Shown here in pieces: positions 22,701-33,300 of a stretch of 35,714 bases of DNA. A program made the position numbers and the translations under genes. Origin of the DNA: Micromonospora rosaria (GTDB lineage: Bacteria > Actinomycetota > Actinomycetes > Mycobacteriales > Micromonosporaceae); NCBI RefSeq assembly GCF_001567585.1, contig NZ_LRQV01000068.1, positions 1 to 35,714 on the forward strand. Reading direction: 5' to 3'. Position 1 is the first letter of the stretch, and the number at the start of each line of letters is the position of its first letter. The notes beneath the pieces were generated by a model that saw only the letters and a program-made list of their open reading frames with translations, was not told the origin of the DNA and ran no database searches.

Positions 22701-24488
22701 CGAGTCGGAGAGCCGCTTGCCGGTCTGGGCGGTGATGTCGCCGGGCCCCAGGTCGGTCCGCTTGTCGCTGACGACCGCGTGCACGCCGTGGTGGATACCC
22801 TGCCGCTCGTCGGTGCCGAGACCGCGCCGCCGGAGCCGGTCGACCGACTCGGCCAACTGCTCCTTCGTCGCCGCGATCACCATGACCCGGTGCTCGTGGT
22901 GGCCTCGGCCGACGTTGGACGTGTAGCAGATGTCGGCGAGCGACCACGGGCTGTCCGCCAGCACGGCCGCGTACCCGTCGAGGAGCGCCATCAGGGCCGC
23001 CTCGGTCTTGGCGCTGACGGTGAAGCAGTAGCGCTCCCGCAGCTGCTGCCCGGCGCGGTAGCGGGGTGCCTCCTCCAGCACCATGTGGCAGTTGGTGCGG
23101 ATGAAGCCGAACGAGCTGATCCCGGCCCGCCGGGGCTCGCCGTTGGTGTCCCACGGCATGAGCCGGTCGTTGACGTACAGCGGGCTGTCGGTGAAGTCGA
23201 TGTAGGGGTTGGGCACGTCGAAGTTCGCCGAGGGCGCCAGCAGGCCGGATTCGAGCGACTTGACGACCTTCGCCAGCGAGGCCGACCCGGACGCGGCCAC
23301 CATGTGTCCCATGGTGGTCTTGAGGGATCCGATACCGCAGAACTGCCTGCGGTCGGTGTGCCGGCGGAACGCGTTGGTCAGGCCCTTGACCTCGATCGGG
23401 TCACCGAGAACGGTCCCGGTGCCGTGGGCCTCCACGTACGTGATCGTCTCCGCCGGCACGTCCGCCTTGGCCCAGGCGTCGAGGATGACCCGCTCCTGCA
23501 TCAGCGCGTTGGGCGCGGTGATGCTGTTCGACGTGCCGTCGTTGTTGACGGCGGAGGCCTTGATGACGGCGCGCACGTGGTCGCGGTCGGCCAGCGCCTT
23601 CTTCAGCGGCTTGAGCAGCACGATGCCGGCGCCCTCGCCCCACAGCGTGCCGTTGGCCTGGGCGTCGAAGGTGCGCACGATGTCGTCGCCGGAGACCACG
23701 TTGTCCATCGTCGCGCCGGATAGGAAGCTGGTCTTCGGCTCGCCGCCGGAGGACAGGTTGATGCCGCCCGCCAGGGCCATGTCGCACTCGCCGAGCAGCA
23801 GCGACTGGATGGCCTGGTGGACGCTGACGCTGCCGGCCGAGCACGCGGTGTCGGTCATGATGCAGGGGCCCTTGAGGTCCAGCAGGTAGGAGATGCGGCT
23901 GGCGACCATCCCCTCCCACGAGCCGGACAGCTGCATCGGATGCCGCTCGGAGAACATCCGGTAGTAGGAGTAGTTCGACTGGTCGCGGCCGAGGAACACC
24001 CCGGTCCTCGACCCGATCGCGCTCTCGCCGCCGTAGCCGGCGTTCTCCAGCGCCTCGTACGCCACTTCGAGCGCGATGCGCTGGTTCGGGTCCATGTAGT
24101 CCGCTTCGAGCGGGGGGATGCCGAAGAAGCGGGAGTCGAAGTGGTCGATCCGGTCCAGGTAACCGCTCACGGAGTAGAGCCGGTCCAGGTCGGCCTCGTC
24201 GACCGGCCGGCCCAGCATGACCTCCGCGTAGTACGGGTTGCGGAGGATGTCGTACATGTCCTCCTTGCGGGACTGCGGATAGTCCCGGATGCAGTCCCGG
24301 CTCACCTTGAGGAACTCCCAGAACTGGTCGACGTTCGTGGCCTCGGCGAACCGACCGGCCAGTCCGATGACCGCGATGTCCTCGTGCAGGTTCGCTTCCG
24401 ACAGTTCGAGCAGCAACCGCTTGGTGCGGTCACGGTCGATCTGCTTGTTGACGAACTGCTCGAGGATGAAATCCTTCACGCTGCTCAT
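19791..24488 (-). CDS. Trans-AT PKS module KS-DH-KR-ACP (second reducing module)
   Basis: 1565 residues. The N-terminal helical segment (1-32, QFVNKQIDRDRTKRLLLEL) resembles the short helical docking domains of trans-AT synthases. KS at about 36-475 has Cys216 (DTACSA), His355 (EAHGTGT) and His395 (MGHMVAAS). No AT follows: about 170 residues of linker end in LPTYPFEKIRHW, the usual post-KS motif of AT-less modules. DH at about 665-935 has His701 and Asp862 (HPAKLDNAVN), but the HxxxGxxxxP motif reads HRIEHRPVVP, with His in the Gly position. KR at about 945-1400 has GGAGGLG (1182-1188), Ser1306, Tyr1319 and Asn1323. Asp1264 (AGVAGDGF) matches the diagnostic Asp of B-type KRs, predicting a D-hydroxyl that normally dehydrates to a trans alkene. 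ACP Ser1476 (LGGNSL). The acidic C-terminal helix begins GDIDQSLQDV. Malonyl units presumably come from the AT at 29071-30318. It is joined to both neighbours by ATGA overlaps. Confidence 0.93.
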
Positions 24489-27400
24489 CTGGCGTCCGTT
24501 TCCTCAAGTAGGCCCTGGCTGCCGTCGACCGTGATCGCGCCCTGTTCCAGCAGGTCCAGTAGTTTGTCGATGTCGCCCTCGTCCGCCCTGGCTGCCGGCG
24601 GCGGCCCGTCGGCGGCCGGCTCGTCCGGGTGCAGCCTGGCCTTCAGGCAGGCCACCTGGGCGGCGACGGTGGTGTGGCGGAAGAGGTCCGTGATGTCCAT
24701 CAGACCCGGGTAGCGCTCGTCGTAGAGCTTCAGCATCTGCGCCGTCAGCAGCGAGTTGCCGCCGAGGTCACCGAAGTCCTCGTGCGCGTCGAGCACGTCG
24801 AGGTCGAGCGCTTCCGCCCAGATCTGCGCGACGCCCCGTTCGAGGTCGCCGACCTCGTCGAGCCCGTGCACCTCGACGGCCCGCCCGACCGCGCTCCGGC
24901 CGGCGTCGCGCGGCACCTGCCGGGTCGCCCTGCGCATCCGGCCGGGCATGAGCACCGGCGGATGGCCACCGGAGGTCATCAGGGCGTCGAGCAGGTCCAC
25001 CGCCTCGGCGGTGTCCAGCGGCGGGAACAACTCGTCCTCGTCGGCCGCGTCCATGCGCTGGGCGATGCCGGTCTCGCGCCACGCCGGCCACTGGATGCTC
25101 AGGCCGGGCAGCCGCTCGCGGTCGCGGTACTGCGCCAGGCTGTCCAGCACCAGGTTCGCCGCCGTGTAGTCGGACTGGCCCGCGTTCAGCAGGAGCCCGG
25201 CGATGCTGGAGAACGCGACGAAGTAGTCGGGCCGGTCCGCCAGGGTGGCCTCGTGCAGGTGCACCCCACCCAGCGCCTTGGGCCGGTAGACCGCCATGAA
25301 CTCGTCGAGGTTCTTCGTGTACAGGAACCCGACGCCGGGCCGCCCGGCGAGGTGCAGCACGCCGGAGATCCGGCCGTGCCGCGCGCGCAGGTCGCCCACC
25401 GTCCCCTCGACCGCCCGCCGGTCGCCCAGATCGAGCCGGACGACCTCGAACACGTCCAGGTCGCGCTCGAACTCCGACCACTCCGGCCGGGTCCCGGCAG
25501 CCCGGTCGGACCCGAGCAGGACGAGTTTGCGCACGCCCCGCCGGATCAGGTGCCGCGCCACGGCGGTGCCGAGGTCGCCCGTGCCACCCGACACGACGGT
25601 CACCCCGTCGCCACCGGGCAGCGGCGCCCGGTCACCGTCGGGCAGCGGGATCGGCTGCCGCTTCACCTGCGGCTCGTACGGGTGCCCGTTGCGGTAGAGC
25701 AGGAACGGCGGCCGGTCGCCGCTGGTGGCCTCACCCACCAGCACCGCCGGGCCGGTGTGCTCGTCGCTGTCGACGCACCGGATGCCGAGCGCCTTGTACT
25801 CCAGGGCCGCGACGCGCATCATGCCGAGCAGGCCGGCCTGGCCGGGGTGCAGCGCCGTCTCGTCACCGGTGACCGCAAGCGCGTTGTGCGTCAGGACCAC
25901 CAGGCCGCCGGCGAACCCGAACTGCCGCTCCGAGATGAGCTTGAGCAGGCCCCACGCCCGGTCGACCGGCTCATGTGTGCCGTCGGCGAGCGGGTCGCCC
26001 CCGGCCGGTGGGCAGCCCAGCACGCCGAAGGCGAACTCGCGGCGCCCCCCGAGCCGCTCGTCGTCGACCGCGTCGGCGACGCTCGACACCTGGACGCAGT
26101 CGTAGCCGGACGCTTCGAGGTGCCCCCGGACGCCGGCGAACGTGGTACCGAGATCGCCGCAGAGCAGGACGGTTCCGCCGCCGTGCCGGGGCGACGCCGG
26201 CAGGGCCACGCGCCGGTAGGTCTGGACGTACCCGTACTCGCCGGGCCCCGTGACGTCGAGGTCGACCGCCGACTTGATGCAGTAGTTGTCCACCGTCAGC
26301 AGCACCCGACCGGTCGGGTCGACCACGGTCACGTCGAACGCGTACAGCGCACCGGCCACGGACTCGGGCCGCTTGCGGAAGTGGGCGAGCACCCGGGCGG
26401 GCAGTGAGTCGCGGACGGTCAGCACGCCGTAGGAGAACGGCAGGTACAGCCGTTCCTGGTCGTAGACGTTGCTCGGCGCGTTGATGACGGTGTCGAACAG
26501 CGAGGGGTGCAGGACGTAGTTCGGCAGCTCGGCCCGGTACCGCGACGGCAGCTCGAACTCGTACAACAGCTCGGTCGCCTCCGGGTCGGCGTGCCCGGCG
26601 CCCAACGTCGCGGTCCACCGGTCGCTGACGTCCAGCCCCTTGGCGCGGTCGGAGCCCTCGGGTTCCTGGAGCGGCCGGTCCAACCGCCGCCGCAGGTCCT
26701 CGACGTCGAGCGCCGCGACCGGCTCGGCGACGACGTCGCGGACCAGTTCGGCGCGGGCGTTCTCCACCCAGGCACCGTCGGCGCCCCGACTGGCGATGGT
26801 GACGGTACCGACGTCGCCCGAGGTCTCGAAGATGACGTGCACCTCCTTCTCCTCGCCGTCGGCCACCGCGAGCGGGGCGGCGAAGAGAACGTTGCGCAGC
26901 GTCACGTCCGCGTCGGCCAGGCCGAGCCGCCGCGCCGACGTCACGACCATCTCGACCAGCCCGGTACCGGGCAGCACGCTGACGCCGTGGATGCGGTGTT
27001 CGGCCAGTTCCCAGAACTTCTCGGGGGCGAGCCGGCACACCACGATGTCGCGGTGCAGCGAGCGCACCACGTCCGCGCCGTCGACCAGGCCCCGGCGGCC
27101 CTGCTTGACGGGGTCGATCCAGCACGGGGTCCGCTCGAACGGGTACGTGGGCAGCGACGTCCGCCGGCCGCCCTCGGGCGCGGCCCGCCGCCAGTCGACC
27201 TCGGCGCCGCGCGCGTAGAGGGACGCCAGCCGGCGCAGCGCGGCGCGGTCGCTCGCCCCGGCGGTGGCGGCCACGACCGCCCCGGCCTCCCGGTTCAGCT
27301 CGTCGTGCTCGGCGTGCAGCAGGTCGTGCGGCTCGCGCTTGTCGCCCCGCTCCAGCACCAGGCGGAAGCTACCCCGGGCCAGGTCCGGATTCGCGCTCGC

Positions 27401-29074
27401 GCCCTCGCCGCCCGCGACGAACTGTGCCAGCAGCGTGTCGAGCTCCGCCCGGCTCTCGAAGACGAACGCGGCGCGCACGCCGTGGTGCAACCGGCCGACC
27501 GACGCGGTGAAGGCGAGATCGGCGAGGTCCACCTCGTGCCGGGACAGGAAGTCGCGGTACCGCTCGGCGAGCCTGGTCAACGCCGGGGCGTTCGGGGCGC
27601 TCAGCGGCAGCAGGAAGCAGGATGGCGAGCCCAGGCCGGCACGGTCGCCGGCCGGCGCCGGGTCCGCGCTGCGCAGCACGAGGTGACAGTTCGTCCCGCT
27701 CAGCCCGAAGCTGTTGATGCCGGCGAACAACGTCTCCCGCTCGTCGTCGGACCAGGCCACCGTCCGGTCGTTGACGAACACGGGCGTCTGCGCGAACGCG
27801 ATGTTCTGGTTGGGCTCCTCGAAGTTGAGGCTCGCCGGCAGGACCCGGTGCTTGAGCGACAGGACGAGTTTGGCGAGCCCCGCGAGGCCGGAGGCGTTGT
27901 CCATGTGGCCGATGTACGTCTTGACCGTGCCGATACCGCAGAACTGCTTGCGGGCGGTCTGCCGGGAGAACGCCCGCTCGATGCCGCTGACCTCGACGGG
28001 GTCGCCGAGCCTGGTGGCGGTGCCGTGCGCCTCGATGAAGCTGACCTGCTCGGCCCGGACCCCGGCGTCGGCGAGGGCCTCGGTGATGAGGTCGGCCTGC
28101 GCGTCGGCGTTGGGCGCGGTGATGCCGTTCGACGCCCCGTCCTGGTTGACCGCGCCGCCCATGATCACGGCGTGGATGTTGTCGCCGTCGCGCCGCGCCC
28201 GCTCCAGTGACTTGAGCACGAAGACGACACACCCTTCGGCGGCGGTGGTGCCGTCGGACTTCTGGTCGAACGTCCGGGTGTGCCGGTCCGCGGCCAGCGT
28301 GTCCTGGATGTCCTTGACGCCGATGCCGGACTCGTCGTCGGCGTCGACCGGCAGCAGGTCGGTCTTGACCGCGCCGACGATCGCCATCGAGCACTCGCCG
28401 TTCTGGATCGCGCGGTACGCCGTGTACGCGGCCACCAGGCCCGACGAGCAGGCCGTGTCCACCAGCAGCGACGGACCCCGCAGGTCCAGCAGGTAGGCGA
28501 TCCGGCTGGCGATCATCGACCGGATGTTGCCGGCGACCGCGATCTCGGGCGCGCCGGGGTCGACCGCCTGGATGATCGCCCGGTAGTCCTCGCCGAAGTC
28601 GGCCGACATGCCCGCGTAGACGCCGACCTTCCCACCGCCGATGTCCTTGTTCAGGTAGCCGGCGTCCTCGAGCGCGGCCCAGGCGGTCTCCAGGAAGATC
28701 CGCTGGTTCGGGTCGATCGCCTTGGCTTCCTGCCGGGACAGCGAGAAGAACCGGTAGTCGAACTCGGACACGCTGGGCAGCCGGGTGCCGCCGGAGTAGC
28801 GCTCGGCCGCGATCGGCAGCCGCACGCCGCGTGCGGCGAGGTAGGCGTCGACGTCGGCCCGTCGGGCCTCCGGCAGGTCGCGGTACCCCTCCTCGCCGCG
28901 CAGCAGCCTCGACCAGAACTCGTCGAGGTTCTCCGCCTCGCCGACCCGACCGCTCATCCCGATGATGGCGACGGGTTCGGCTCTGCGCCGTGGGCTGGAG
29001 CGCGTGACGAGGACGTCGGCACCGTCCGGGGGTCCCGTCAGGTCCAGGTCGTCAAGATCGAGCAGGGAACTCAT
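24485..29074 (-). CDS. Trans-AT PKS module KS-DH-KR-ACP (first reducing module, extends the Gly unit)
   Basis: 1529 residues. KS at about 34-468 has Cys209 (DTACSS), His350 (EAHGTAT) and His390 (IGHMDNASG). The KS is followed by an AT-less linker ending LPTYPFERTPCW (641-652). DH at about 670-945 has a full HxxxGxxxxP motif (HRIHGVSVLP, His693) and Asp861 (HPSLFDTVIN). KR at about 950-1345 has GGTGDLG (1163-1169), Lys1266, Ser1290, Tyr1303 and Asn1307. The B-type Asp position is Val (AGRPGVGF) and the A-type Trp is also absent, so hydroxyl stereochemistry cannot be called. ACP Ser1441 (LGGNSL). The C-terminal helix GDIDKLLDLLEQG resembles that of the next synthase, suggesting matched docking domains. 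By gene order it takes the aminoacyl-glycyl chain from the NRPS at 30315-35714 and adds one malonate, giving an alpha,beta-unsaturated delta-amide. It starts at ATG 29074 in an ATGA overlap with the AT gene. Confidence 0.93.
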   Translation of the reverse strand: MSSLLDLDDLDLTGPPDGADVLVTRSSPRRRAEPVAIIGMSGRVGEAENLDEFWSRLLRGEEGYRDLPEARRADVDAYLAARGVRLPIAAERYSGGTRLPSVSEFDYRFFSLSRQEAKAIDPNQRIFLETAWAALEDAGYLNKDIGGGKVGVYAGMSADFGEDYRAIIQAVDPGAPEIAVAGNIRSMIASRIAYLLDLRGPSLLVDTACSSGLVAAYTAYRAIQNGECSMAIVGAVKTDLLPVDADDESGIGVKDIQDTLAADRHTRTFDQKSDGTTAAEGCVVFVLKSLERARRDGDNIHAVIMGGAVNQDGASNGITAPNADAQADLITEALADAGVRAEQVSFIEAHGTATRLGDPVEVSGIERAFSRQTARKQFCGIGTVKTYIGHMDNASGLAGLAKLVLSLKHRVLPASLNFEEPNQNIAFAQTPVFVNDRTVAWSDDERETLFAGINSFGLSGTNCHLVLRSADPAPAGDRAGLGSPSCFLLPLSAPNAPALTRLAERYRDFLSRHEVDLADLAFTASVGRLHHGVRAAFVFESRAELDTLLAQFVAGGEGASANPDLARGSFRLVLERGDKREPHDLLHAEHDELNREAGAVVAATAGASDRAALRRLASLYARGAEVDWRRAAPEGGRRTSLPTYPFERTPCWIDPVKQGRRGLVDGADVVRSLHRDIVVCRLAPEKFWELAEHRIHGVSVLPGTGLVEMVVTSARRLGLADADVTLRNVLFAAPLAVADGEEKEVHVIFETSGDVGTVTIASRGADGAWVENARAELVRDVVAEPVAALDVEDLRRRLDRPLQEPEGSDRAKGLDVSDRWTATLGAGHADPEATELLYEFELPSRYRAELPNYVLHPSLFDTVINAPSNVYDQERLYLPFSYGVLTVRDSLPARVLAHFRKRPESVAGALYAFDVTVVDPTGRVLLTVDNYCIKSAVDLDVTGPGEYGYVQTYRRVALPASPRHGGGTVLLCGDLGTTFAGVRGHLEASGYDCVQVSSVADAVDDERLGGRREFAFGVLGCPPAGGDPLADGTHEPVDRAWGLLKLISERQFGFAGGLVVLTHNALAVTGDETALHPGQAGLLGMMRVAALEYKALGIRCVDSDEHTGPAVLVGEATSGDRPPFLLYRNGHPYEPQVKRQPIPLPDGDRAPLPGGDGVTVVSGGTGDLGTAVARHLIRRGVRKLVLLGSDRAAGTRPEWSEFERDLDVFEVVRLDLGDRRAVEGTVGDLRARHGRISGVLHLAGRPGVGFLYTKNLDEFMAVYRPKALGGVHLHEATLADRPDYFVAFSSIAGLLLNAGQSDYTAANLVLDSLAQYRDRERLPGLSIQWPAWRETGIAQRMDAADEDELFPPLDTAEAVDLLDALMTSGGHPPVLMPGRMRRATRQVPRDAGRSAVGRAVEVHGLDEVGDLERGVAQIWAEALDLDVLDAHEDFGDLGGNSLLTAQMLKLYDERYPGLMDITDLFRHTTVAAQVACLKARLHPDEPAADGPPPAARADEGDIDKLLDLLEQGAITVDGSQGLLEETDAR

Positions 29075-30318
29075 GTGGCGAGCGCCCCCGCGATCGTCCG
29101 GAGGCCGACCTCACCGGTGCGGCGCAGGATCGACTCGATGCGGTCCCGCTGCTCGGGCTCGGGGACCCGCTTTGTCCGCATGATGGTGAGCAGCAGCTCC
29201 ACCGCGGCCTGTTTCTGCTGGTCGGAGAGCGACTCCTGGTCGAGCTTGCTCAGCTCCTGGAGCTTGCGGTACGACACGACGACGCCGTTGTGGTACTCGT
29301 CGGCGTCGAAGTTGCGGTTCCGGGTGGCCGCGGCGGCGCCCAGGCACAGCCCGACCACCCCGGGCTCGCGCTTCTTCAGCTCGACGAGGTGGTCGAGCAC
29401 CGCGCCGACCCGGTCGGGCTCCTCGTCCAGGCTGTACACCTCGCCCGAGCCGACGGCACCGGTGAGCATCTTCTTCAGGACCTGCTTCGGCCCGACCTCG
29501 ATCCACACCGCTGCCTTACGGTCCACCAGGGCCGCCACGATGTCGCTCCACCGGACCGGACTGGTCAGCTGGACGGCCAGCGCCTCCCGGATGGCCTCGG
29601 CGCTCTCGTACGCCTCGCCGGTGACGTTGCTGTAGACCGGGACGGCGGGCTCGGCGATCGTGACCTCGCTCAGCGCCTTGGTGTACTCGGGCAGCGCGCC
29701 GGCCATGAACGTGCTGTGGAACGCGCCGGCGACGTTGAGTTTGACCGCCCTTCCCCCACGGTCCTCGAGGTGGGCGGTGATCCCCTTCAGGTCGTCCAGG
29801 GTGCCCGACAGCACGGTCTGCAGCTCGCCGTTGTAGTTGGCGACCTGCACGTCGTGACCCGCCGCGTTGAAGTCCTCGACGCACTTCTCCACGTCGGCGA
29901 CCGGCATCCGCACCGCGGCGATCATCCCGGTGCCGCTGTCCGCGGCGCAGCCCTCCATCGCCTCACCGCGCACCTTGACCAGGCGTACCGCGTCCTCGAA
30001 CGTCAGCGCGCCCGCCGCGAGCAGCGCGGTGATCTCCCCCAGGCTGTGCCCGGTCAGGTAGGAGACCGGCACCTTCCGCCCCGCGGTCATCACCTCGTAC
30101 ATCGAGTAGCTGAGCACCAGCAGCGAGACCTGGGCGTACCTGGTCCTGGTCACCTCGGCGGGCGGCGCGGTGAAGCACAGGTCGGCGAGCGAGTATCCGA
30201 CGATGTCGGACGCCTGCGCGAAGCGTTCCCGCACGCTCTCGTGCTCGTCGAACCACTTCCTGCCCATGCCCGCGAACTGGGAACCCTGCCCAGGGAACAC
30301 GATCACGAGATCCTTCAT
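29071..30318 (-). CDS. Free-standing malonyl transacylase (trans-AT, FenF-like)
   Basis: 415 residues. A FabD-type transacylase domain (about 1-300) has GQGSQ (10-14), GHSLGE with nucleophile Ser92, Arg117 (KVRGEAM), which normally holds the malonyl carboxylate, and catalytic His201 in GAFHS, the malonyl-specific form. About 100 further residues (~320-415) contain LCLGAAAATRNRNFDADEY and a K-rich helical end. This extension matches my memory of FenF/ItuD and other trans-AT PKS transacylases and is absent from housekeeping FabD. It should load malonyl-CoA onto the carrier domains of the three AT-less modules in this operon, and perhaps of modules upstream of the window. A longer open frame exists upstream, but ATG 30318 gives the normal MKDLVIVFPGQGSQ start, is preceded by AAGGAAAAGG, and overlaps the NRPS TGA as ATGA, implying translational coupling. 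Confidence 0.93.
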   Translation of the reverse strand: MKDLVIVFPGQGSQFAGMGRKWFDEHESVRERFAQASDIVGYSLADLCFTAPPAEVTRTRYAQVSLLVLSYSMYEVMTAGRKVPVSYLTGHSLGEITALLAAGALTFEDAVRLVKVRGEAMEGCAADSGTGMIAAVRMPVADVEKCVEDFNAAGHDVQVANYNGELQTVLSGTLDDLKGITAHLEDRGGRAVKLNVAGAFHSTFMAGALPEYTKALSEVTIAEPAVPVYSNVTGEAYESAEAIREALAVQLTSPVRWSDIVAALVDRKAAVWIEVGPKQVLKKMLTGAVGSGEVYSLDEEPDRVGAVLDHLVELKKREPGVVGLCLGAAAATRNRNFDADEYHNGVVVSYRKLQELSKLDQESLSDQQKQAAVELLLTIMRTKRVPEPEQRDRIESILRRTGEVGLRTIAGALAT

Positions 30319-33300
30319 GCCTGTACCTTTTCCTTCGACGCGGGCCTGCCCAGGATTCCGAGGACTTTCAGGTGGCCGCCCATCAGCTGTTCCACCCGCG
30401 CGGGGTCCACCTCGCGGGCGTGGTCGATCCGGACCACGACGGGGTCGGCCAGGACGTCGATCGCGTACACGACGTCGAAGTGGCGGAGCAGGTCGGCCTC
30501 CGCCACCTGCCGGGCGCTGCCGCACGCGACGGACACGGTGCGGTCGGCACCCCGGCAGGCGACGAACCGCTGCAGGTCGAGCCGGTCGTTGTGGTCGCGT
30601 TGCCGCCGGTAGTCGTCCAGCACGTCGGCCAGGTCGGCCGTGCCGGCGAAGTCGAACCGGACCACGGTCGCCCGGGCGTCGTCGTCGACGACGCACAACG
30701 AGATGTCGTCCGTTCCGAGCAGTTTGTGCAGGGTGACGGCGAGCGCGACGTGGGCCAGCTCCTCCGGCTCCTGCGTTCCGCTCTTCCGCAGCCGTCGCAG
30801 GGCGGCCATGGTCCGCGCGGGCAGCGCGGCCTCGACCCGGCCGTCGGCGGTCGCGTCGGGCGTGAACCACGACTCGGGCAGCCGGACACCGAAGCCGGTC
30901 AGCAGCGCGTCGGTCTCCCGCCCGGCGAGCCTGGACTCCAGGAGCTTGCGGAGCTTTCCGATCGTCGGGTTCGCGAACAGGTCGCTCACGTCGAGCATGC
31001 CCGGGAACTGCTGGTGCAGCTCCTCCATCAGCAGGACCAGGCTGAACGAGTTGCCGCCGAGGTCGAAGAAGCTCTCGTCGGCGCTGATCGGCACGTCGCC
31101 GAGGACCTTGCGCCACGCCGTGACCAGATCCTGGGCGACCCCGGTGCCCCGCTCCTCGGGACGCCCCGGCTCCACCGGCTGACCGGCCTGTGCCGCCAGC
31201 GTCTTGCGGTCGACCTTGCCGCTCGTCGTCATGGGGATGTCCGACACCACGGTCAGGGTCGCCGGGACCATGTAGTCGGTCAGCCGCTCGGCCAGCCAGT
31301 CACGCAACGCCTCCGGCGCCAGGTAGCCGCCTTCGCGGACCTGGTAGAAGCCGCGGATGACCTGGCTGCCGCTCGGCAGGTCCTGGACGATCACCGCTGC
31401 GCCGGTCACCAGGTCGTGCCCGGTGATGGCGAGTTCGATCTCGCCCAGCTCGACCCGGTAGCCGCGGATCTTCACCTGGTCGTCCATCCGGCCCAGGCAG
31501 TGGACCTCGCCGCCCCGCCACAGCGCGCGGTCGCCGCTGAGGTAGATCCGGCCGTCCCCGAACGGGTTCGCCAGGAACCGCTCGCGGGTCAGCTCGGGCC
31601 GGTGCAGGTACCCGGGCGACACACCGAGCCCACCGATCCACAGGTTCCCGGTCACCCCCTCGGGCACCAGCCGGAGGTTGTCGTCCAGCACGTAGAACGT
31701 GGTGTTGGCGATCGGGGTGCCGATGCTGACCCCGGTGTCCCCGGTGAGGTCCTTGACGCTCGACCAGATGCAGGTCTCGGTGGGGCCGTAGACGTTGTAG
31801 ACGCCCAGCGACCGGTGCTCCCGCAGGCGCGGCAGCAGGTCCTCCGGGAACGCCTCGCCGCCGACGACGAGCTTGTCCAGCCGCGCCAGCGTGGCGCGCC
31901 CCGCCTCCGGGTCGGCGAAGAGCAGGCGCAACCGGGTCGGCGTCATCTGGAGGTACTCGACGCCGTTGGCCGCGACGAACGCGGCGATCTCCGCCGGCGT
32001 ACGGACCTCCGACTCGCCCGCCACCACGACCGTCCCGCCGGTGACCAGGGTCAGCAGCGTCTCCAGCAGGTGGATGTCGAACGACGGGGTGGTGAGGCAG
32101 CCCACCACCTTCCGGTCGGCCCACCCGAGCGCCGCGGGCATGCCGACGAGGAAGTTCGCCAGCGACCCGTTCGTGACCGTGACGCCCTTGGGTGTTCCGG
32201 TCGACCCGGACGTGAAGATGACGTACGCCAGGTCGTCCGGCCCGCCCGGCGACCCGGCCGGCGCGGCCGGGTCGACCGGGGTGTCCGTCGGCAGGTGCAG
32301 CGCGAGGTCGCCGAGGTCCACCGCGGCGGCCAGCTCCTCGCCGCAGACGACCCTCGTGGGTTCGGCCGTGTCGATCACGAGCCGGAGCCGCTTCGCCGGG
32401 TCCTTCACGTCCATCGGGAGCCACGCGGCGCCGATCCGGTTGACCGCGAGCATCAGCGTGACCAGCTCGGGGGTCGGCGGCAGCAGGAGACCGACCAGGT
32501 CGCCCCGGCCGAGGCCGTGCTCGCGCAGCGCGCCGGCGTACCGGTGCACCCGCTCGGCGAGGTCGGCGTAGCTGATCTCCTCGCCGCGGTACCGGATCGC
32601 GGGTCGCTCCGCGTGCTCCCGCACCGCCGTGTCGACCATCTCGGCGAGGCTCGGCAGGTCCGCGACGACCGGCCCGGTGCCCATGGCCAGGAGCCGGTCC
32701 CGCGTCTCGTCGTCCAACCGGGACAGGTCGCCGACCGTCTGGTCCGGCTCCCGCACCACCCGGGCGATCAGGTCCACGTACTGCTCGGCCAGCTCGGTCA
32801 TCCGCCGCTCGCCGTACACGCCGGAGAAGTTCAGGTCACCGAAGAGGCCACCGTCGCGTTCGGTGAGTTCCAGGGCGAGCGCGAACATCGACCGGGGCAC
32901 CGCGAAGTCCTCCGACGTGCCGTTCACGTCACCGAACCGGTGCACCCGCTCGCGGGCGTTGGTGAAGGTGAACATCACGTCGAACAGGGCGTTGCGCCCG
33001 AAGTCCCGGTCGAGGTCCAACTCCTGGATCAGGACGTCGTACGAGTAGGGCGCATGCTCGACGGCGGCGAGGCTGGTGTCCCGCACCGCGCGGAGCAGGT
33101 CCGGCAGGCGGGTGTCCGCGCTGGTGCGGATGCGCAGCGGCAGCGACTGGGCGAACATGCCGACGGTGTCGTCGAACGAGCCGATGATCCGCTGGTCCAG
33201 GGGGACGCCCACGCACAGGTCGTCGGTGTCCGCGGCGCTGGCCAGCAGCACCGACCACAGCGACAGGTAGAAGATGAACGGCGTGGTGCGGTGCCGCTCG

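Noticed and set aside
30319..31116. N-terminal extension of the free AT frame up to 31116
   Set aside because: The extra part is out-of-frame shadow of the Gly-module NRPS. The AT family begins at MKDLVIVFPGQGSQ, where ATGA coupling is present.
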